Shown here in pieces: positions 11,821 through 24,030 of a stretch of DNA of 64,000 bases (position 1 is the first letter of the stretch; every line of letters begins with the position of its first letter). Position numbers and translations under genes: made by a program. The stretch spans positions 1,922,001 through 1,986,000 of the forward strand of contig JAYKYS010000005.1 in NCBI GenBank assembly GCA_036924285.1, in the 5' to 3' direction. The stretch is from Asterella californica. Taxonomy: Eukaryota; Streptophyta; Marchantiopsida; Marchantiales; Aytoniaceae. Under the pieces are notes generated by a model. That model was not told the origin of the DNA and searched no databases. It worked only from the letters and a program-made list of their open reading frames with translations.

Positions 11821-12300
11821 GGGGCCTAGCTTGATTTTACCTTTTTCCGAATCGCATAACTTCTTCTCTGGATGTCCAAACGAAATAAACAAGATGCCCA
11901 TGGAAAGCTGACAACAAGCTCTATCCATCTATGCAATAAAAGTAAAGATCCGAAGTTGCGCCAAAAGCTCGTAAGCTGGGGCCTAGCTTGTTTTCTCCAT
12001 CTTTCGAGTCCTGTAACTCCTTCACTATGCGTCCAAACGAAGTAGACAAAGTGCCTATGGAATGCTGACAAGGAGCTCTATCCACTGGTGCGATAAGAAC
12101 GAAGATCCGAAGTGGTGCCAAAAACCCGTAAGCTGGGGCCTAGCTTATTTTCTCCATCTTTCGAGTCCTGTAACTTCTCCACTAGGCGTCCAAACGAAGT
12201 AGACAAAGTGCCTTTGGAAAGCTGACAAGGAGCTCTACACATCTATGCGATGAAAATGGAGATCTGAGATTGTGCCAAAATCCGTAAGCTGGGGCCTAGC
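11821..12300. repeat. 157-bp tandem array
   Basis: GGGGCCTAGCTT recurs at 11821, 11978, 12135 and 12291, giving three full units of 156-157 bp that each contain GTCCAAACGAA and AGCTGACAA. The units are well conserved, so the array is younger than, or better maintained than, the neighbouring 180-bp array. Confidence 0.9.
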
Positions 12301-12660
12301 TTGTCTTCTCATGAGTGTCTTTGGAGCGACAAGCATCGAAGTTTGTATTTCAGGTACGAGCCGGTCCACGACACGACAACGGAGTGCAGACCGTTTATGC
12401 GGATGGCCGAGCGCTTCTCCATTTCTCTACAGTGGGATACTGTACCGGAATGGATGTTTTTGCTTCAGAACAGTATGCCAAGTATCATACACATATTCTT
12501 TTACAACACATGCTGTGACGACGGCTCGTCTGCTCCACTGCTCCACTCCTTTTTTCAGTTTTGTAAACTCTCTGTTATAAACGCTGCAGATGGTATATAG
12601 GCTTTCCTCGCTTTTCTAAACCTCATGTTCTGTACAGCGCGCATGTAGCTGCCACGGCCC
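12301..12660 (+). other. open frame after the array, not recognised
   Basis: An open frame of 99 codons (12301-12600) includes a possible acceptor TATTTCAG before 12353. The translation has no motif I know. It could be a further exon of the Rep element or chance. Confidence 0.25.
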
Positions 12661-12679
12661 CTGTGCCGAGTATCGTACA

Positions 12680-12878
12680 GTTCTTTTCAGTTTGTCGTTG
12701 CTGTGTACTCACGGTTTGAACACACAGGCTTAACGACTATCATATAGTTCTTTTCAGTTTCTCGTTGCTGTGTACTCAGTTTGTACACACAGTTTTTCTA
12801 CCTTTCGAAACTTTATTTTATAAACACTGCACGTGGTTTTTCTACCGTTTGAAACTTTATTTTATAAACACTGCACGT
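12680..12878. repeat. two short direct duplications
   Basis: A 32-bp phrase (TTCTTTTCAG...GTGTACTCA) occurs at 12680 and 12747. A 43-bp phrase (TTTTTCTACC...CTGCACGT) occurs at 12792 and 12836. GTATATAGGCT...CCTCGCTT also flanks the block at 12594 and 12876. Confidence 0.8.
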
Positions 12879-13290
12879 ATATAGGCTACCCTCGCTTCAG
12901 TCAGTAGATTCTATGTTCACTGACGTCCGAAATTTATGTCTACTACCACTGTACAATGAAATAAAACTGAAGATGATCATTTTTTGCCACCGCTCGTTGT
13001 ATCGTTGTCGTGGAGACTCGCAAGCGGTTTTTGCTTGGAAACAACGTAACCGGACAGCTTGCAGTAGGAACGGACCGCTTCCAGAAGAAGTGCGGACTAC
13101 AGTTAAAACTGGACTGCTAGCAGTAGACAAGTAGAAGTGCAAACTGCGGTTTTAAGAAATCGGAAAAACGATGAAACAGCACCAGATATTCGCCCAAAAT
13201 AGCAAGGAGGAAAAGCGCGGCTGTGAAACATCCTTTTTTTTTGAGCCGTGGAGCGAAGTTTTTTTGTACCCCTTTAGAATCGACTACAGA

Positions 13291-13652
13291 GAATATGCAT
13301 GCTGGATGAACTCCGGGGGAACTTTTGCTCGCTTCATGTTATCGGGAATATACATAGGTGTTATATAAAAAACATATACTAAGTAAATATAAAAGATTAA
13401 AATATTTTATAAGTGTTATATGTTACCTATGCCTGGAAACCCGGGGAAGGTAGAAGATAACCCATAAGTCTGGAGTTGACTGTTGCGCTTCACAAGGTAT
13501 ATGACCGGGACCCCATAGTCGTTAATTCATTAAAATACAGTGATGTTTAATTTAATACCTAACCCTTCCTACCGGAAGGGTTAGGTACTAAATTAACCAC
13601 CTGTATATTTACCTCCTCCATCGAAAGATGGAGGAGGTGAATATGCAGGTGC
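13291..13652. repeat. double-hairpin repeat, best-preserved copy
   Basis: Shares its whole length with the copy at 21031-21386. The right end has two consecutive hairpins: arms 13547-13569 and 13574-13596 (23 bp, loop TACC), then arms 13598-13622 and 13627-13651 (25 bp with three mismatches, loop GAAA). GAATATGCA occurs at 13291-13299 and again at 13639-13647, a direct repeat at the two ends. It has no coding capacity. Confidence 0.8.
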
Positions 13653-16600
13653 TCTGAATAAAAGAAAATCCTGCTTCCAAAAACCAGAAGAAACACACAT
13701 AAAGCGAACCCAATTTCGCTCTAGAAAGAATCTCGGGGTTTTTTTCATCGAAGGTCAACTTGGGTGAATATAGCACGAATATATTGCTTTGACTGAAGGA
13801 TCAAAGGAGACTCGTTGGTAACGGAGACTGACGAGAGAGCTAGGAAGTAATCTCAACGAACTGACTTCCATCAGATATGATAATGAATAAGCATGCATGA
13901 ATCACAGTGAAAAATCAGTAGTCAGAGTCAATGAAGTGGGAGAGTATTGGGTTATTGGATACATTGTTCACTCAAGAGTATCGGGTTTCTTCCTACGAGC
14001 TCCGGGAGTTGTTCATAGCCTTTGCCAAAGCAGCGAAGGATGTATATTCCATGGAGAACCAACGAGTAGTTCTAGATAACGACCATGAGCTCTTGGGTGC
14101 ATTGGAGGTTTTCTTTTTGAAAGATGAACCTAAGAGATAAAGATTTCAGGTGTACAAAGCTGTTGCTGGTGTCCTTGGATTTGTCTACTAAACAGAACTT
14201 CATATTTTCTTAGAGCAGGCCATCAAGCTGAGCTCTCATACGAGGGTGAAATCTTCATGGGAGTTATTTGCTGAACCTTTATTTTCTAGTCTAACATTTT
14301 CTTTTTTGACTATTTTTGCACAAGCGGATTGGATGTTTTGAACTTTGATGTCAGACGTGGCAAATGGTCTTGTTTATGAATTATTTAATTTTCCTAGCAG
14401 CTTGTGAGTTATTTCGTTGTTCTTGGTAGCCTTGGTATTTCCATTGTAACAGTTATAATATCTAATTTTTACTGAATACATATGCGATTTTTTCACTATT
14501 TGTTTGATCATATTGCATCTGTTCTTGCGCGAATGATGTTACATCTTAGACATTCATTTTGCACATGGAGTAGTCAGTTCGGGAGCTGACTGAAGCTCTC
14601 CGGAAACACCACCTCGGTCTGGCCATAATGGGTTCAATCCTCAGTGGTGTAACATATTTTTTTTAGTCAAACAACTTGGAGATCGTAATGTCAATACACA
14701 TATAGTACAATATCACATAAATCATCAGAATTGAGCACCAAACAGAACACTCGCTACCGCATGCAAGAGACCTCAAAACACTTAGAATTTTTTGTCATTT
14801 TCCCGCCCGAAGAGGTCTAACTAGCAAAAAGACATATCGAAGGGAGATGATATGCTCGTGAAATAAACTGACTACTATAAGACTCAAAAGTAAATTCACT
14901 GAGATAAAGTTTCTTCTTCTTATGTATATGCAATCACAAGTAGAACTGAATATGACTAATGAGTATTCTAAAACAATAAAAGTTTCACAGCGACCGTACC
15001 ATCGAGAATCCTACTATCTCTTGTCTAAAAAGTTCTATTATCTCGCAAGTAGGATTTGTACCTAAAAACATAAAAAGTAAATTAGTGAGAGTCAAAATAC
15101 AGACAAAAGTGCATTATATCGACTATCCATAATGAAAAAGAGAACTTTACTAACCCACTGATCTTCAGTACCGAAAATGCATCAATGACTGAACATGTAT
15201 ATCCGGTGCTCATCTTTTCACATGGACGTGCGACGTATGAGAATCCGGTTGAAAGCTAGACGTCTTTGAATTGTGGAATCATTGATCCGATGTTTTCATC
15301 TCAAGATGATCTCTCGCAAATATTGTTGTTCTAATCCATGGACGTGCAAGCTAGTCAGACTTTGTGCGATTGATCCTAATGGATCATATTTGTTGCGAAC
15401 TTGTTGATGACGGAATGTAACGTCTTACTCGCACGAGTGTAATACATCATCTTAACGGATGTGAAGTGTTTTTCAAGAAAGGCTGCGACAGCAAGATGAG
15501 TACGACTAGAATGAAGAAACATGCATCTATCCCGGACGTTCGGTCTGAACACCATCAATCTCCAAAGAGGATCCGAAGATTTGAATGATCACACGTCCAA
15601 TGCGAAACAGCGGTGAGGATGTCAAAGAGCATCAGGTGTGGCTGCTCGTCACCTTTGAAAAACATGACAAATCAGCTTGTGCAAAATCAAGACACATTGA
15701 TAATAGAAATCAATGATATCCAGACAACAACTAATTCAAAAGATACACAAAACAATGCATGTAGTCGCTATCCGTCTCATGCAGCACGAGTGCAAGTATA
15801 GATCCATGACTTCAACTTGTAGGCAATACAATTTACGGCTAACTCAGGGTATCTAAATCCTCGAGTTCGCTCAAGTTCCTAAAAAATCCTCGGCAAGAAC
15901 GTCCAAATCTCCAACTACATGATTGACAAGTACCGCCTTACTGCTGTTAAGAGGATGTCCTTTGGTCATACAATAAATCTTCAATGCTGCCACAAAAAAA
16001 CACAGAAAGTTCTTTCATACTCCTTGACCGTTCAATTGTATGCTCGGACGATATCATCTTTACATTTTGCAACTCGTCCTTGAACTTCTGCAAAATGTTC
16101 TTTGCTTTGTGTCATAGATGTTCTCGTTCTGGTTGCAAACGTCTACGACCAAGAAATACATATCAGTAATCTGAAAGGGATCTAAAAATGAAGCTTTACA
16201 TACAAAAACATGCAATAAAAGAATGCATGCAGAATCTAAAAAATCAATAATGATATCCACGATGTGGTTATCATCATGGATTATTTTCGGAGATGACGAG
16301 CCCCTTGTCTAGAAGGTTAGCTATCGCCACCTCTATCTCCCATGAGGTGTCGCATTCAACACGAGTCATGGTGACCATCTCAAGGACCCAAATGTTTGCA
16401 ACATTGATGAACGAAATGGTACCATAATATCCATTATGAGGACGAGTCCCGCTGACAATCCACGTACAAGACCAAAGGCTATGCGCACCATATGTGCGTG
16501 ATAATAAGCTCAACTGGAATTTTCTAAAAGTATAAAAAGTAAATAATAAACGAATAAATGATAAATAATGCTCATTGTCTTATCATTAGAGATCAAAAGA

Positions 16601-18228
16601 GATGTCACAATATTGTCGTTCTCTTTGTCCAATAACCCCTTGGCGGTGTCACACCACCCAATGATACGTCATGTGTCGCTCTGGAAGTCATACCAAAGAT
16701 TCTTTGTGAGGCTATCTAGACGCATGCTTCCAACGTATCTGCAGTGCTCGTGTAGCTCAAACCAGCACACAAGGTAGCATGATACAACTCACATATCAAC
16801 TGACGTACTTCATCTCTCCAATCGTAAAATCGTCTTGTGGTCAAGATCACAAGTAAACTTCAGCTGCCAACACTGAGAAGACAATAAGCTTGGATGTTGG
16901 ACGGAAGACAATAAAAGACAAACTCTTTCCGGGGACATTTCACATGGAAGAGATCACAAAAATCTAAAATCTTTCCTCTACCTCACATACCATAGTCAGC
17001 CTCCATGGATATAAGCTCATCCTTGACCTCAAAAAGTGATATTTCTCATAACCAACGGGGATGTCCTGAGCGGACTCCACTACCATAACTCTCTCAGCTC
17101 GTGCCCTCTCTAAGCCCTCTATATGACTTGAGGCTCTATCTAACAACCACTTCAAACATTCAGCGTGCGTAACAATAAGACATAACGCACAACACAACTG
17201 ATTATAATTTGTCTAGCAGGTCCTCGGGAATTCTAATTACATGAGGAGTATTCGATCATCTACTTTCATGGTAGTTGATCTGATCACTTGAGAATTGACC
17301 TCAGCGTATCTCGGTCATGGCTAAAAATGTCCAAGAAAAGAAGAAAAATGAGGTTAATTTCCACACAGTTTTCTATCTTAAATATAATATTGTTTGACGA
17401 TCAGTGCCACATACATACTACTTCCATGCAGAAAATAACCAATATTTTCATAAAAAATAACCCACACCAGTGTATAAATACCTTAGTGAAGACGCGTGCA
17501 AAATAATTTCTTCTCTTTCTAGAACTGATTCTGCGTCACCAATTATCTGCAATGATAAACTGTAAACTAAAATCATATATATGAAGACAAGTTTATGGAA
17601 AGAACCGACTACTACAGAACTCTAGGAAGAAAAAAAAATTGTGCTAAGTTAAACATGCTAAGTGACAAAACCTGAATACAAAAATAATTCCGACTACATA
17701 CAAAGGAATTGCCCAAAGGTAGGAAGGAGAAAAAATACCTTGTGTGGAGAGGAGAGTTCGCATCACTGTGCGACGTGCACAACAAAAAATTCAGCGAGGG
17801 GTTCTGTTTTACCTCGTCCGCATGCTTGGACAGCATGAGGAGGAGGGGCAAAATTCAAAACATGTAGATGACAGGCTGTGACAGTTGGCAGCTTCCAGAT
17901 TCCCCAAATGTCGGACGGTTGACGTATGCCAAAATATTTTGAACTTTGAATTTTGCTTGCTCGAGGGCTGCCGTGAGGCTTATGTGGCTGAGGGTGCACT
18001 CACATCGTGAGGGTTTTCCGGATTACGGAGGGTTCCGGAGAATAATGATTCCTTCCGGAGTTTTTTAGATTACCGGCTTACGTCGGTTAGAATGTTGTTA
18101 TACACCGGATATAATAAGTCAAGATGCTTCAAGAGATGACGGGCGTGAGCGTGTTGGTGAAAGTCTTATCGTGTTTTAACAGTTACTTCCCCTGTTCACG
18201 TTGTAATAACTATGAAGAGACTACTTGC
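13653..18228. other. no confident gene; a few unplaced frames
   Basis: The stretch has no recognised gene. A 70-codon plus-strand frame at 13931-14140 has coding-like composition but upstream stops and no known motif. Minus-strand frames at 16274-16513 and 16964-17197 read smoothly but match nothing I know. A tRNA-arm-like fragment lies at about 14617-14655 (GGGTTCAATCC enclosed by ACACCAC and GTGGTGT). Otherwise it is AT-rich and repetitive. Confidence 0.4.
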
Positions 18229-18277
18229 ACCTGCACCAAGGTGCTCTGAAGATACTACCTGCACCAAGGTGCTCTGT
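18229..18277. repeat. 29-bp direct duplication
   Basis: CCTGCACCAAGGTGCTCTG occurs twice, 29 bases apart, and contains the palindrome CACCAAGGTG. Confidence 0.8.
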
Positions 18278-18329
18278 ATGCGCTTGAATATTTCGACTTC
18301 TTGACACGGACAGAGATGAAATTGGCCGC

Positions 18330-18548
18330 TGGTGCTTGTAGACTGTTTTCGAGCGGAGTGATTGGAGAAACGGCGTGGTGTGGTGGTTGCAAGAGATATA
18401 CGTGATGGAGAATCGTTGGAAGCGGGAGGTGTTCAGGCTCATTTACGAGCACATCAAGGACGTGGTTGACAAGAACTCTTCCATCAAAGGAATCCGTTTG
18501 TTCGTGGACGCGACCAACAAAACTGTAGCTGTAACTTGGAAACCGTAG
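18330..18548 (+). pseudogene. GNAT-family N-acetyltransferase fragment
   Basis: In one plus-strand frame the translation runs DWRNGVVWWLQEIYV and continues with the segment around FRLIYEHIK and GIRLFVDATNKT before a stop at about 18546. This order (substrate-side strand WWLQEIYV, acetyl-CoA loop and helix, strand RLFV, then N-T) is that of the C-terminal half of GNAT acetyltransferases. The pyrophosphate-binding loop, normally RxxG, reads RWKRE here, so the acetyl-CoA site is damaged. No N-terminal half is visible upstream, and the C-terminal YEKLGM-type strand is lost. Confidence 0.6.
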
Positions 18549-21030
18549 AGAGCAATAACTCTGGGAGTGCACATCACTGCATTGGCAGAAAACAGTGGTG
18601 TTACGCAAGACAATTTAAGACAATCATAGCTCCATTCGATCGCTCTGTCAACGAATGCGATCTATTGCGTCCCTTGGATGATGCTTTGGCTCTTGCAAAA
18701 CACAACAATGCGATACTAACAGTCATGACATGTCTGTTGAATTTCCCATGGGGGATTAAGGGATTATATTATCTTTGGTCGGAGAGCTGATTATTGCACT
18801 CCGGTGCAGGTGATTCTTAGAGAACCCCTTTGCAGCTCGTGCAAACCATCATGTCAATGGCAAGAAGACTTGAGGCAGCGGATGAGTGAGTGCAGAGAGA
18901 ACTCGAAGGCTGGCTGGCAACCCCTAGTAACAACCGAGCATAAGTCACCACCACCTCAATCGCCATCGGCCACCAGCTTGCTACAGTTCGCAGTTGCGAG
19001 TGAGGACGGGTCAAGCATTTCGATGATTGTCGAGACTGCTTGCTGAACTTGCTTGCTTCTGAACTTGCTCTTGTGATTCTGCTCGTCATACTATTTGTAC
19101 GGTATCCCCCTTGACCTCTAAGCTCTAACAAAGTGAACTCTGAGTATTCAGTTCTTCTCGTATTGCAAGTGTTGGATGAACTGCTCTCAACTCGAGCTAT
19201 GACGCACCTTCTCGTTGTAATTTGCTGGAGTCCCAATAGCTTTCCAGTACAAGTAAAGGAATGGTGTAAACAAATTGTACTTTCTCGGTGTTTGGGATGT
19301 CATATGTGAAGGGAATAAATAACTAGAACAGGTGGAGAAAGACCCCACGGCGGAGTACAAAGTGAGACTACGTAGAAAAATGTTCAGCTCTGGCGCATCC
19401 AGAGAGCCATCTTAGGTAGTCAGAGACTAGGTTCAGAAAGCGTGAGTGAGTATAACAATATTTAAGGACCCAAAGAATACACGCGAGAGTGAAGTCTATT
19501 TTCCAAATTGCTTTACGGAGAACTAATGGACTTGAAGGTGAGAATATTCTATATCTGGTTGGTGCAAAGTACATAGCTGCAGAAAAAAGAAGATACACTT
19601 TATTCGTCCCTTTATCCCCGCATACATTTTATTCTTCCCTTTATACCCATGCAGGTAGTTTAACGACTCCAAAGTGACAATATCATTCATAGAGAATAGT
19701 TACATGATCAAGAAAATTATGATGTTCAGCTTTCGCTTGGATCCACAAATCGTCTCATGCTGTGTGTGTATCGTAGAGTTTCAGACGTTTTTCTGAATGC
19801 TTTTTTAGCTTTACGAAAGAGAAACGCTACATGAAGCTCTCCCCCTTGACATGACACGTTACTTGCAGTTTCAAGTTGGTTCTATACCGCTCTCAGTCTA
19901 GTTTCAGCTGGTAGCTAGTTACTTTTCCATGGCACGTTTTGTCTACTCCACTTCCCCTACTGGTCCTCATTGGAACAGACAAGTCCCATAGACGCTTTAT
20001 TTGCATATGTTCCCCATACTGTGATTCATCACATTCTCCAGAATATACCATATTCACTTTTTCACTTTGACGATTTTCCACGTTTCAGGCTTTCAAGGGC
20101 CAACTCCATCACAGCAAAGAAGTTTCCCCGTTATCAAATGGGGAAAAAGTCATGGTTCGAGCAGTTCAAATTTTGAATAATGTGAGCGCATTTCATACAG
20201 GGACGGAGTGATTGGAGAGTATCGGTTGCGGTCTGATTTGCAAGTACACATTCCTGCTTCCCGGCGAATAAGTTCGGTCAGAGACACCCATCAACTTTTG
20301 TGTACACTGGGTATGAAGGATTTTTAACTTCGTTCTTCATTCAGCTTCCTCTGATGCATAGGAAGACGTGTAATTTAACTTTGAAAGAAAAGTTGATTTT
20401 TAGTTAACATAAATTTATTTCTAATTATTACATGATAACGAGTTTGACTTACGAGTTGAACTTATTAACAGGGAACCTTCACGTCTTGTCTTGATACATA
20501 CAAGTCCTCATGGATACAATAGACTTTTGTATCGCGTTACATCAATACTGGGATACATAGAATTGGGAAGACATTTTGTCTATGACGATCCATCTCGAAG
20601 AGGATTCTGAAGATTCTATTATTATATTTTTGACACCGATCATCGAATCTATGATGTTGACTGCTGTTCCAAGGAAGAGAAGATGGTGGATATTTCCAAG
20701 AGCAAGGACATGGTGGGAAGTAATTCTCGAGAATTCGAGAATGTTTCCGCTCCTTGTATATTGGATGGAAAAAGTTCTTTTTCTGCAAGAATTGTAGGGC
20801 TTGAGAATGTCCGGACGGCTCCGGAATCCGTTTTTGCAAAAACTCTGGGTAGCCCAGAATTTAGCTTTTACTAACCGCGGTTATAGAAAATGGGATCTCT
20901 GGGTAATTCAGAGTCCAGACCCATGTACTCGGAAGAGGGTTAGACCTGAATATTTATGCATCCAAAGTGTACATCTCGCCAGGAAAGGAAACGACGAGCG
21001 GATTAGTGAGGATAAAAAATTAATGTTCCT
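18549..21030. other. no gene seen
   Basis: Open frames here are short and unrelated to any family I know. I find no splice-consistent model, RNA gene or strong repeat. Confidence 0.45.
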
Positions 21031-21386
21031 CATATGCATGCGGGATGAACTCTGGTTACTTTTGCTCATTTAATGTTATCAAAAATATATATATGTTAAA
21101 TAAAAATATATATTAAATAAGTATAAATAATTAAAATATTTTATAAAAGTATCTGTTAGCTCATGCCTGGAAACACGAGGAGAACAAAAGATAAACCATA
21201 AGTCTTGGCTTGCCTGTCGCGCTTCAGAAGATACAAGTCCGGTAAACTATACTCATGAATACAGTTAACTTGGCAGAGTTTAATTTAGTACCTAAACCCT
21301 TCCTGTTGAAAGGGTTAGGTACTAAATTAAACGCCTGTATATTTACCTCCTCCATCGAAAAATGAAGGAGGTGAATATGCAGGTGC
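21031..21386. repeat. double-hairpin repeat, second well-preserved copy
   Basis: Aligned by eye over its length with 13291-13652: shared start ATATGCATGC, shared middle TGCCTGGAAAC and CCATAAGTCT, and shared right-end hairpins (arms 21278-21301 and 21310-21332; then about 21334-21384). It ends GTGAATATGCAGGTGCTCTG like the other copy. Confidence 0.8.
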
Positions 21387-21397
21387 TCTGAATATAG

Positions 21398-21452
21398 TTC
21401 CAGTCACATAACGAATGGCTCATTCTTTGAGCCATTCGTTATGTGACTGGAA
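21398..21452. repeat. perfect 25-bp hairpin, 5-base loop
   Basis: Arms 21398-21422 and 21428-21452 are exact reverse complements with the loop TTCTT. It begins 12 bases after the double-hairpin repeat and is absent from the sister copy at 13.6 kb. Confidence 0.95.
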
Positions 21453-21459
21453 ACTGACT

Positions 21460-22150
21460 ATACGTATATCTGAAAGTGTAAGTACACAAGTTAGAGAAAA
21501 TTTATCCCTTAAAATATACTTTCAGTGGACTAACTGTGATACAGATTTCAGGAGGAGGGGAAATCTTTTCATTTATTCTATGCATTCTAAATACAGTAAC
21601 GAGTGATCAGAGTATACTCTAATTATTCATGTACTATACTCAGAGTAGAATAATTAAATACACAATCTGAAGTTATCACAATGATAACTGGACTGGTTAA
21701 CACTCAAACGTTGGGTGTTCAAACCGGACTGAGGAGATTTGAAGAGAATTATCTTAACACGATAATATTTCATTAATACAGAGACATTAGTGAGACTAAA
21801 GATTTAGAAGAGTATCTGAACTATTAAATAGTGACCAAAGAATATCAAGAGCACATCTGATTCATTCTCAACAAAAATAATTCACTGTAAATAGAAGATA
21901 CTCTAATACATGAAACGAAGTAGGCTCAAGTGGTAATGCAAGGATACTGCAATCCACTGAAAAACTGCACACAATCTTGACCTCCCATATATTACCACCT
22001 CTAGTGAGTTTTCTTTTGGCAGTTTAAACTGTAAGTGCAAAGTACCTCTTAATGCATGCTGTAATTTAACGTGGGAGGTAGATGAATGGACTGCACTTTG
22101 ACATTTTCCCCATGACTCGTTATCGCACCGGCAGGTAATTATTTTGTATG
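21460..22150. other. no gene seen
   Basis: AT-rich, with stops in all frames. A tRNA-arm-like fragment lies at 21683-21725 (ACTGGTTAACACTC then GGTGTTCAAACC). Confidence 0.45.
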
Positions 22151-22154
22151 ACGG

Positions 22155-22361
22155 ATGCTGCACAAACGATTCTTTAATGGCCGTAGAGTTTCACTTGTTT
22201 TGCGCACTACTCAGCATTGTTCTACTTGTGGCCATCATGACGAAGATATTTACCCTATCTTCTTCACTTGCCCACTTCGGGCTTCAGTGTGGTTCATTCT
22301 GCAGGGCCTCGATCTCGTCCATGCGGACTGCTGTAAGCACAGTGTTGCAACTGGGGCCTAA
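22155..22361 (+). pseudogene. LINE-type retroelement fragment (zf-RVT)
   Basis: The frame from 22155 contains CSTCGHHDEDIYPIFFTCP followed by VW. This is the C-x2-C...FF-x-C-P zinc-binding pattern found just after the reverse transcriptase of plant LINEs. No reverse transcriptase motif is visible upstream, so this is a truncated fragment. Confidence 0.5.
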
Positions 22362-22551
22362 TCTACTCAAAAATGTTAGTGGTCTCCCTAAGGCGCAAGC
22401 ACAATTGATGCTCTTACTTTTCTCGACTCTTTGGCATTGGCCCTGGCTGGACTCACAGATGTGCTTAAGTAGACGTATCGTTTAAGTAACCAATTTGCTC
22501 AAGCGTCGGTCTAGTATCTATTTTCCTTTGTTCAACCGTTGTATCTCACAC

Positions 22552-22731
22552 TTGATTCCACTCGTTTACTACCGTCCACATCGATGACGTCACATCACCA
22601 GCTACTGCTAACGGAAGTTATTCATCAACTTGGTGCTCTTCTTGACTTCACTTGTTTACTACTCTCCACATCGATGACTCACACCACCAGCTACAGCTAA
22701 CGGAGGTTATTCATCAACTTGGTGTTCTTCT
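22552..22731. repeat. 90-bp tandem duplication
   Basis: Two units starting CTTGATTCCA (22552) and CTTGACTTCA (22642) share CCACATCGATGAC and GTTATTCATCAACTTGGTG with about ten differences. Confidence 0.85.
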
Positions 22732-22739
22732 GCTCATCT

Positions 22740-24030
22740 TTCAACGACAGCAACATCGCACTGCTGTCTAGATTTCGGCTTGTCTTTCTAGTATGTTTTT
22801 CTTAGCTTGCGGCTCACTCCGTCACCACTTTTGCTAGCTTCCTAGTTTGGTGATCCCATGGGCGTTTTCTTCGGCTGGGTTTACTATCTCTACCAATTGT
22901 GCTGTCGATGGCAAGAATCTGTCAAGAACTTTACAAGCCTCACTTAATCAAATCTTAAGAGGCTTTCACTGCTACTGTTTTTGCTTCTCGCTTCACTCTT
23001 ACTGTACTGCTACTGTACTTGCTTCCCTCTTTCTAACAAGTTCAGTGGTATACCGTTACCCTCCCAGTTAAAAGAACACAGTGTTCAGGTGATCGTATGT
23101 GAGTAATTAGTTGTGAAGTGAATCAGATAACTGAAAGCTTTCGAAAAGCTTTGACTGAAGTCATTACTTAACAGATTCTGTTCTCACAGACAGTATCTCT
23201 GGACAAATGTATGTTGGGTATAATGGTTAACTTTCTTGGTTCGCAAACATCCCACCCATAGAATGAAGTCCTGGTTACAAATCATATTTACAAGAGCACT
23301 TGGACTTTGATTCCTTTATGAGAAGAAACTGAACTGATGATATTATATCCATGCAAGATTAACTTCTGAGAAACTTTTGCCCGCTTGTTGTTATCAGGAA
23401 AAATATAAATATTAGTGAAAATTGTATACTAAATTGAAAAAATCTAAATTATCTCTAAATATTAAGTAAAAACGAACCTGAAAATACGAAAAGATCCAGA
23501 CATAACTCACAATCAGAACAAGAACAAATGCACTTTTGACACTGCATCCTGAAGAGATTGATCATTAACACATCACATTTTCCTTGATTATTTAAAATTT
23601 ATTACTTAAGTTTTAATTGAAAATTAAGGTGCAATTTAATTTAAATAGCTTATTACTTTAATTAAAGTAATTACTTACTTTAATTCGAAGATGAATAAAA
23701 CGCAAGGAAGTCTCCTTTTTGAATAAGTTCTCTCCAAAGTTTTTGCGTAAAGATTACCGTGAGAAAGATCGTGCCATGGTTTGGGGATGCTTTGAGTCGT
23801 TATTTCGCCAGGAATTCTATCTGTTATTGGAAAAAGAAGTTCGAAGTTAAAAACATATTCTGGCAAACTTTGCCCATAGGAATACGATTTGCTTTATTCA
23901 TTGACATCGAATATATATGCATATGCAGTGTAGTTTTGGGTAGAAAAGAGAAAAAAGAAAAGGGAAAAAGACAACCGGCAAATGAAAAGTAAGAAAACGC
24001 TATTGGAGCTACTGGACCGGACACAACAGT
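22740..24030. other. no gene; partial double-hairpin repeat
   Basis: No coding feature recognised. At 23360-23410 the phrase ACTTTTGCCCGCTTGTTG matches the left part of the double-hairpin repeat (13331 and 21058). A tRNA-arm-like fragment with GGTATAATGGTTAAC and GGTTCGCAAAC lies at 23215-23258. Confidence 0.4.

Larger units (their letters stand above)
7561..13290 (+). mobile_element. Replitron-like element encoding a Y1-HUH Rep (extent approximate)
   Basis: Base composition becomes more GC-rich right after 7560 and stays so to about 13.2 kb. Inside are a pyrimidine-rich leader with a likely 69-nt intron (8201-8270, GTGCGT to TTTGCAG), the Rep gene (8541-9909), a further open frame (9940-10496), and two tandem arrays (10948-11690, 11821-12300). 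Replitrons are known as eukaryotic transposons with a one-tyrosine HUH Rep, abundant in non-seed plants, with short direct repeats at or near their ends. The element is bracketed by double-hairpin repeats ending in GAATAT (7551-7556 and 13639-13644), which may be its true ends or separate insertions. A homologous 3' region occurs at 39420-44215. Confidence 0.55.

Noticed and set aside
13291..13345. Possible hammerhead ribozyme (CTGGATGA near a GAAC stretch)
   Set aside because: The core requires CTGATGA and a paired GAAA. The copy has an extra base, the sister copy at 21.0 kb reads CGGGATGA, and the stems do not form.
21290..21320. Telomere-like CCTAAACCC in the hairpin arms
   Set aside because: It occurs once per arm, is not tandem, and differs between copies (CCTAACCC); it is explained by the inverted repeat.
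22144..22485. 113-codon hydrophobic frame overlapping the LINE zinc finger
   Set aside because: The zinc-finger pattern is in the other frame. This one resembles a membrane protein only by chance hydrophobicity.
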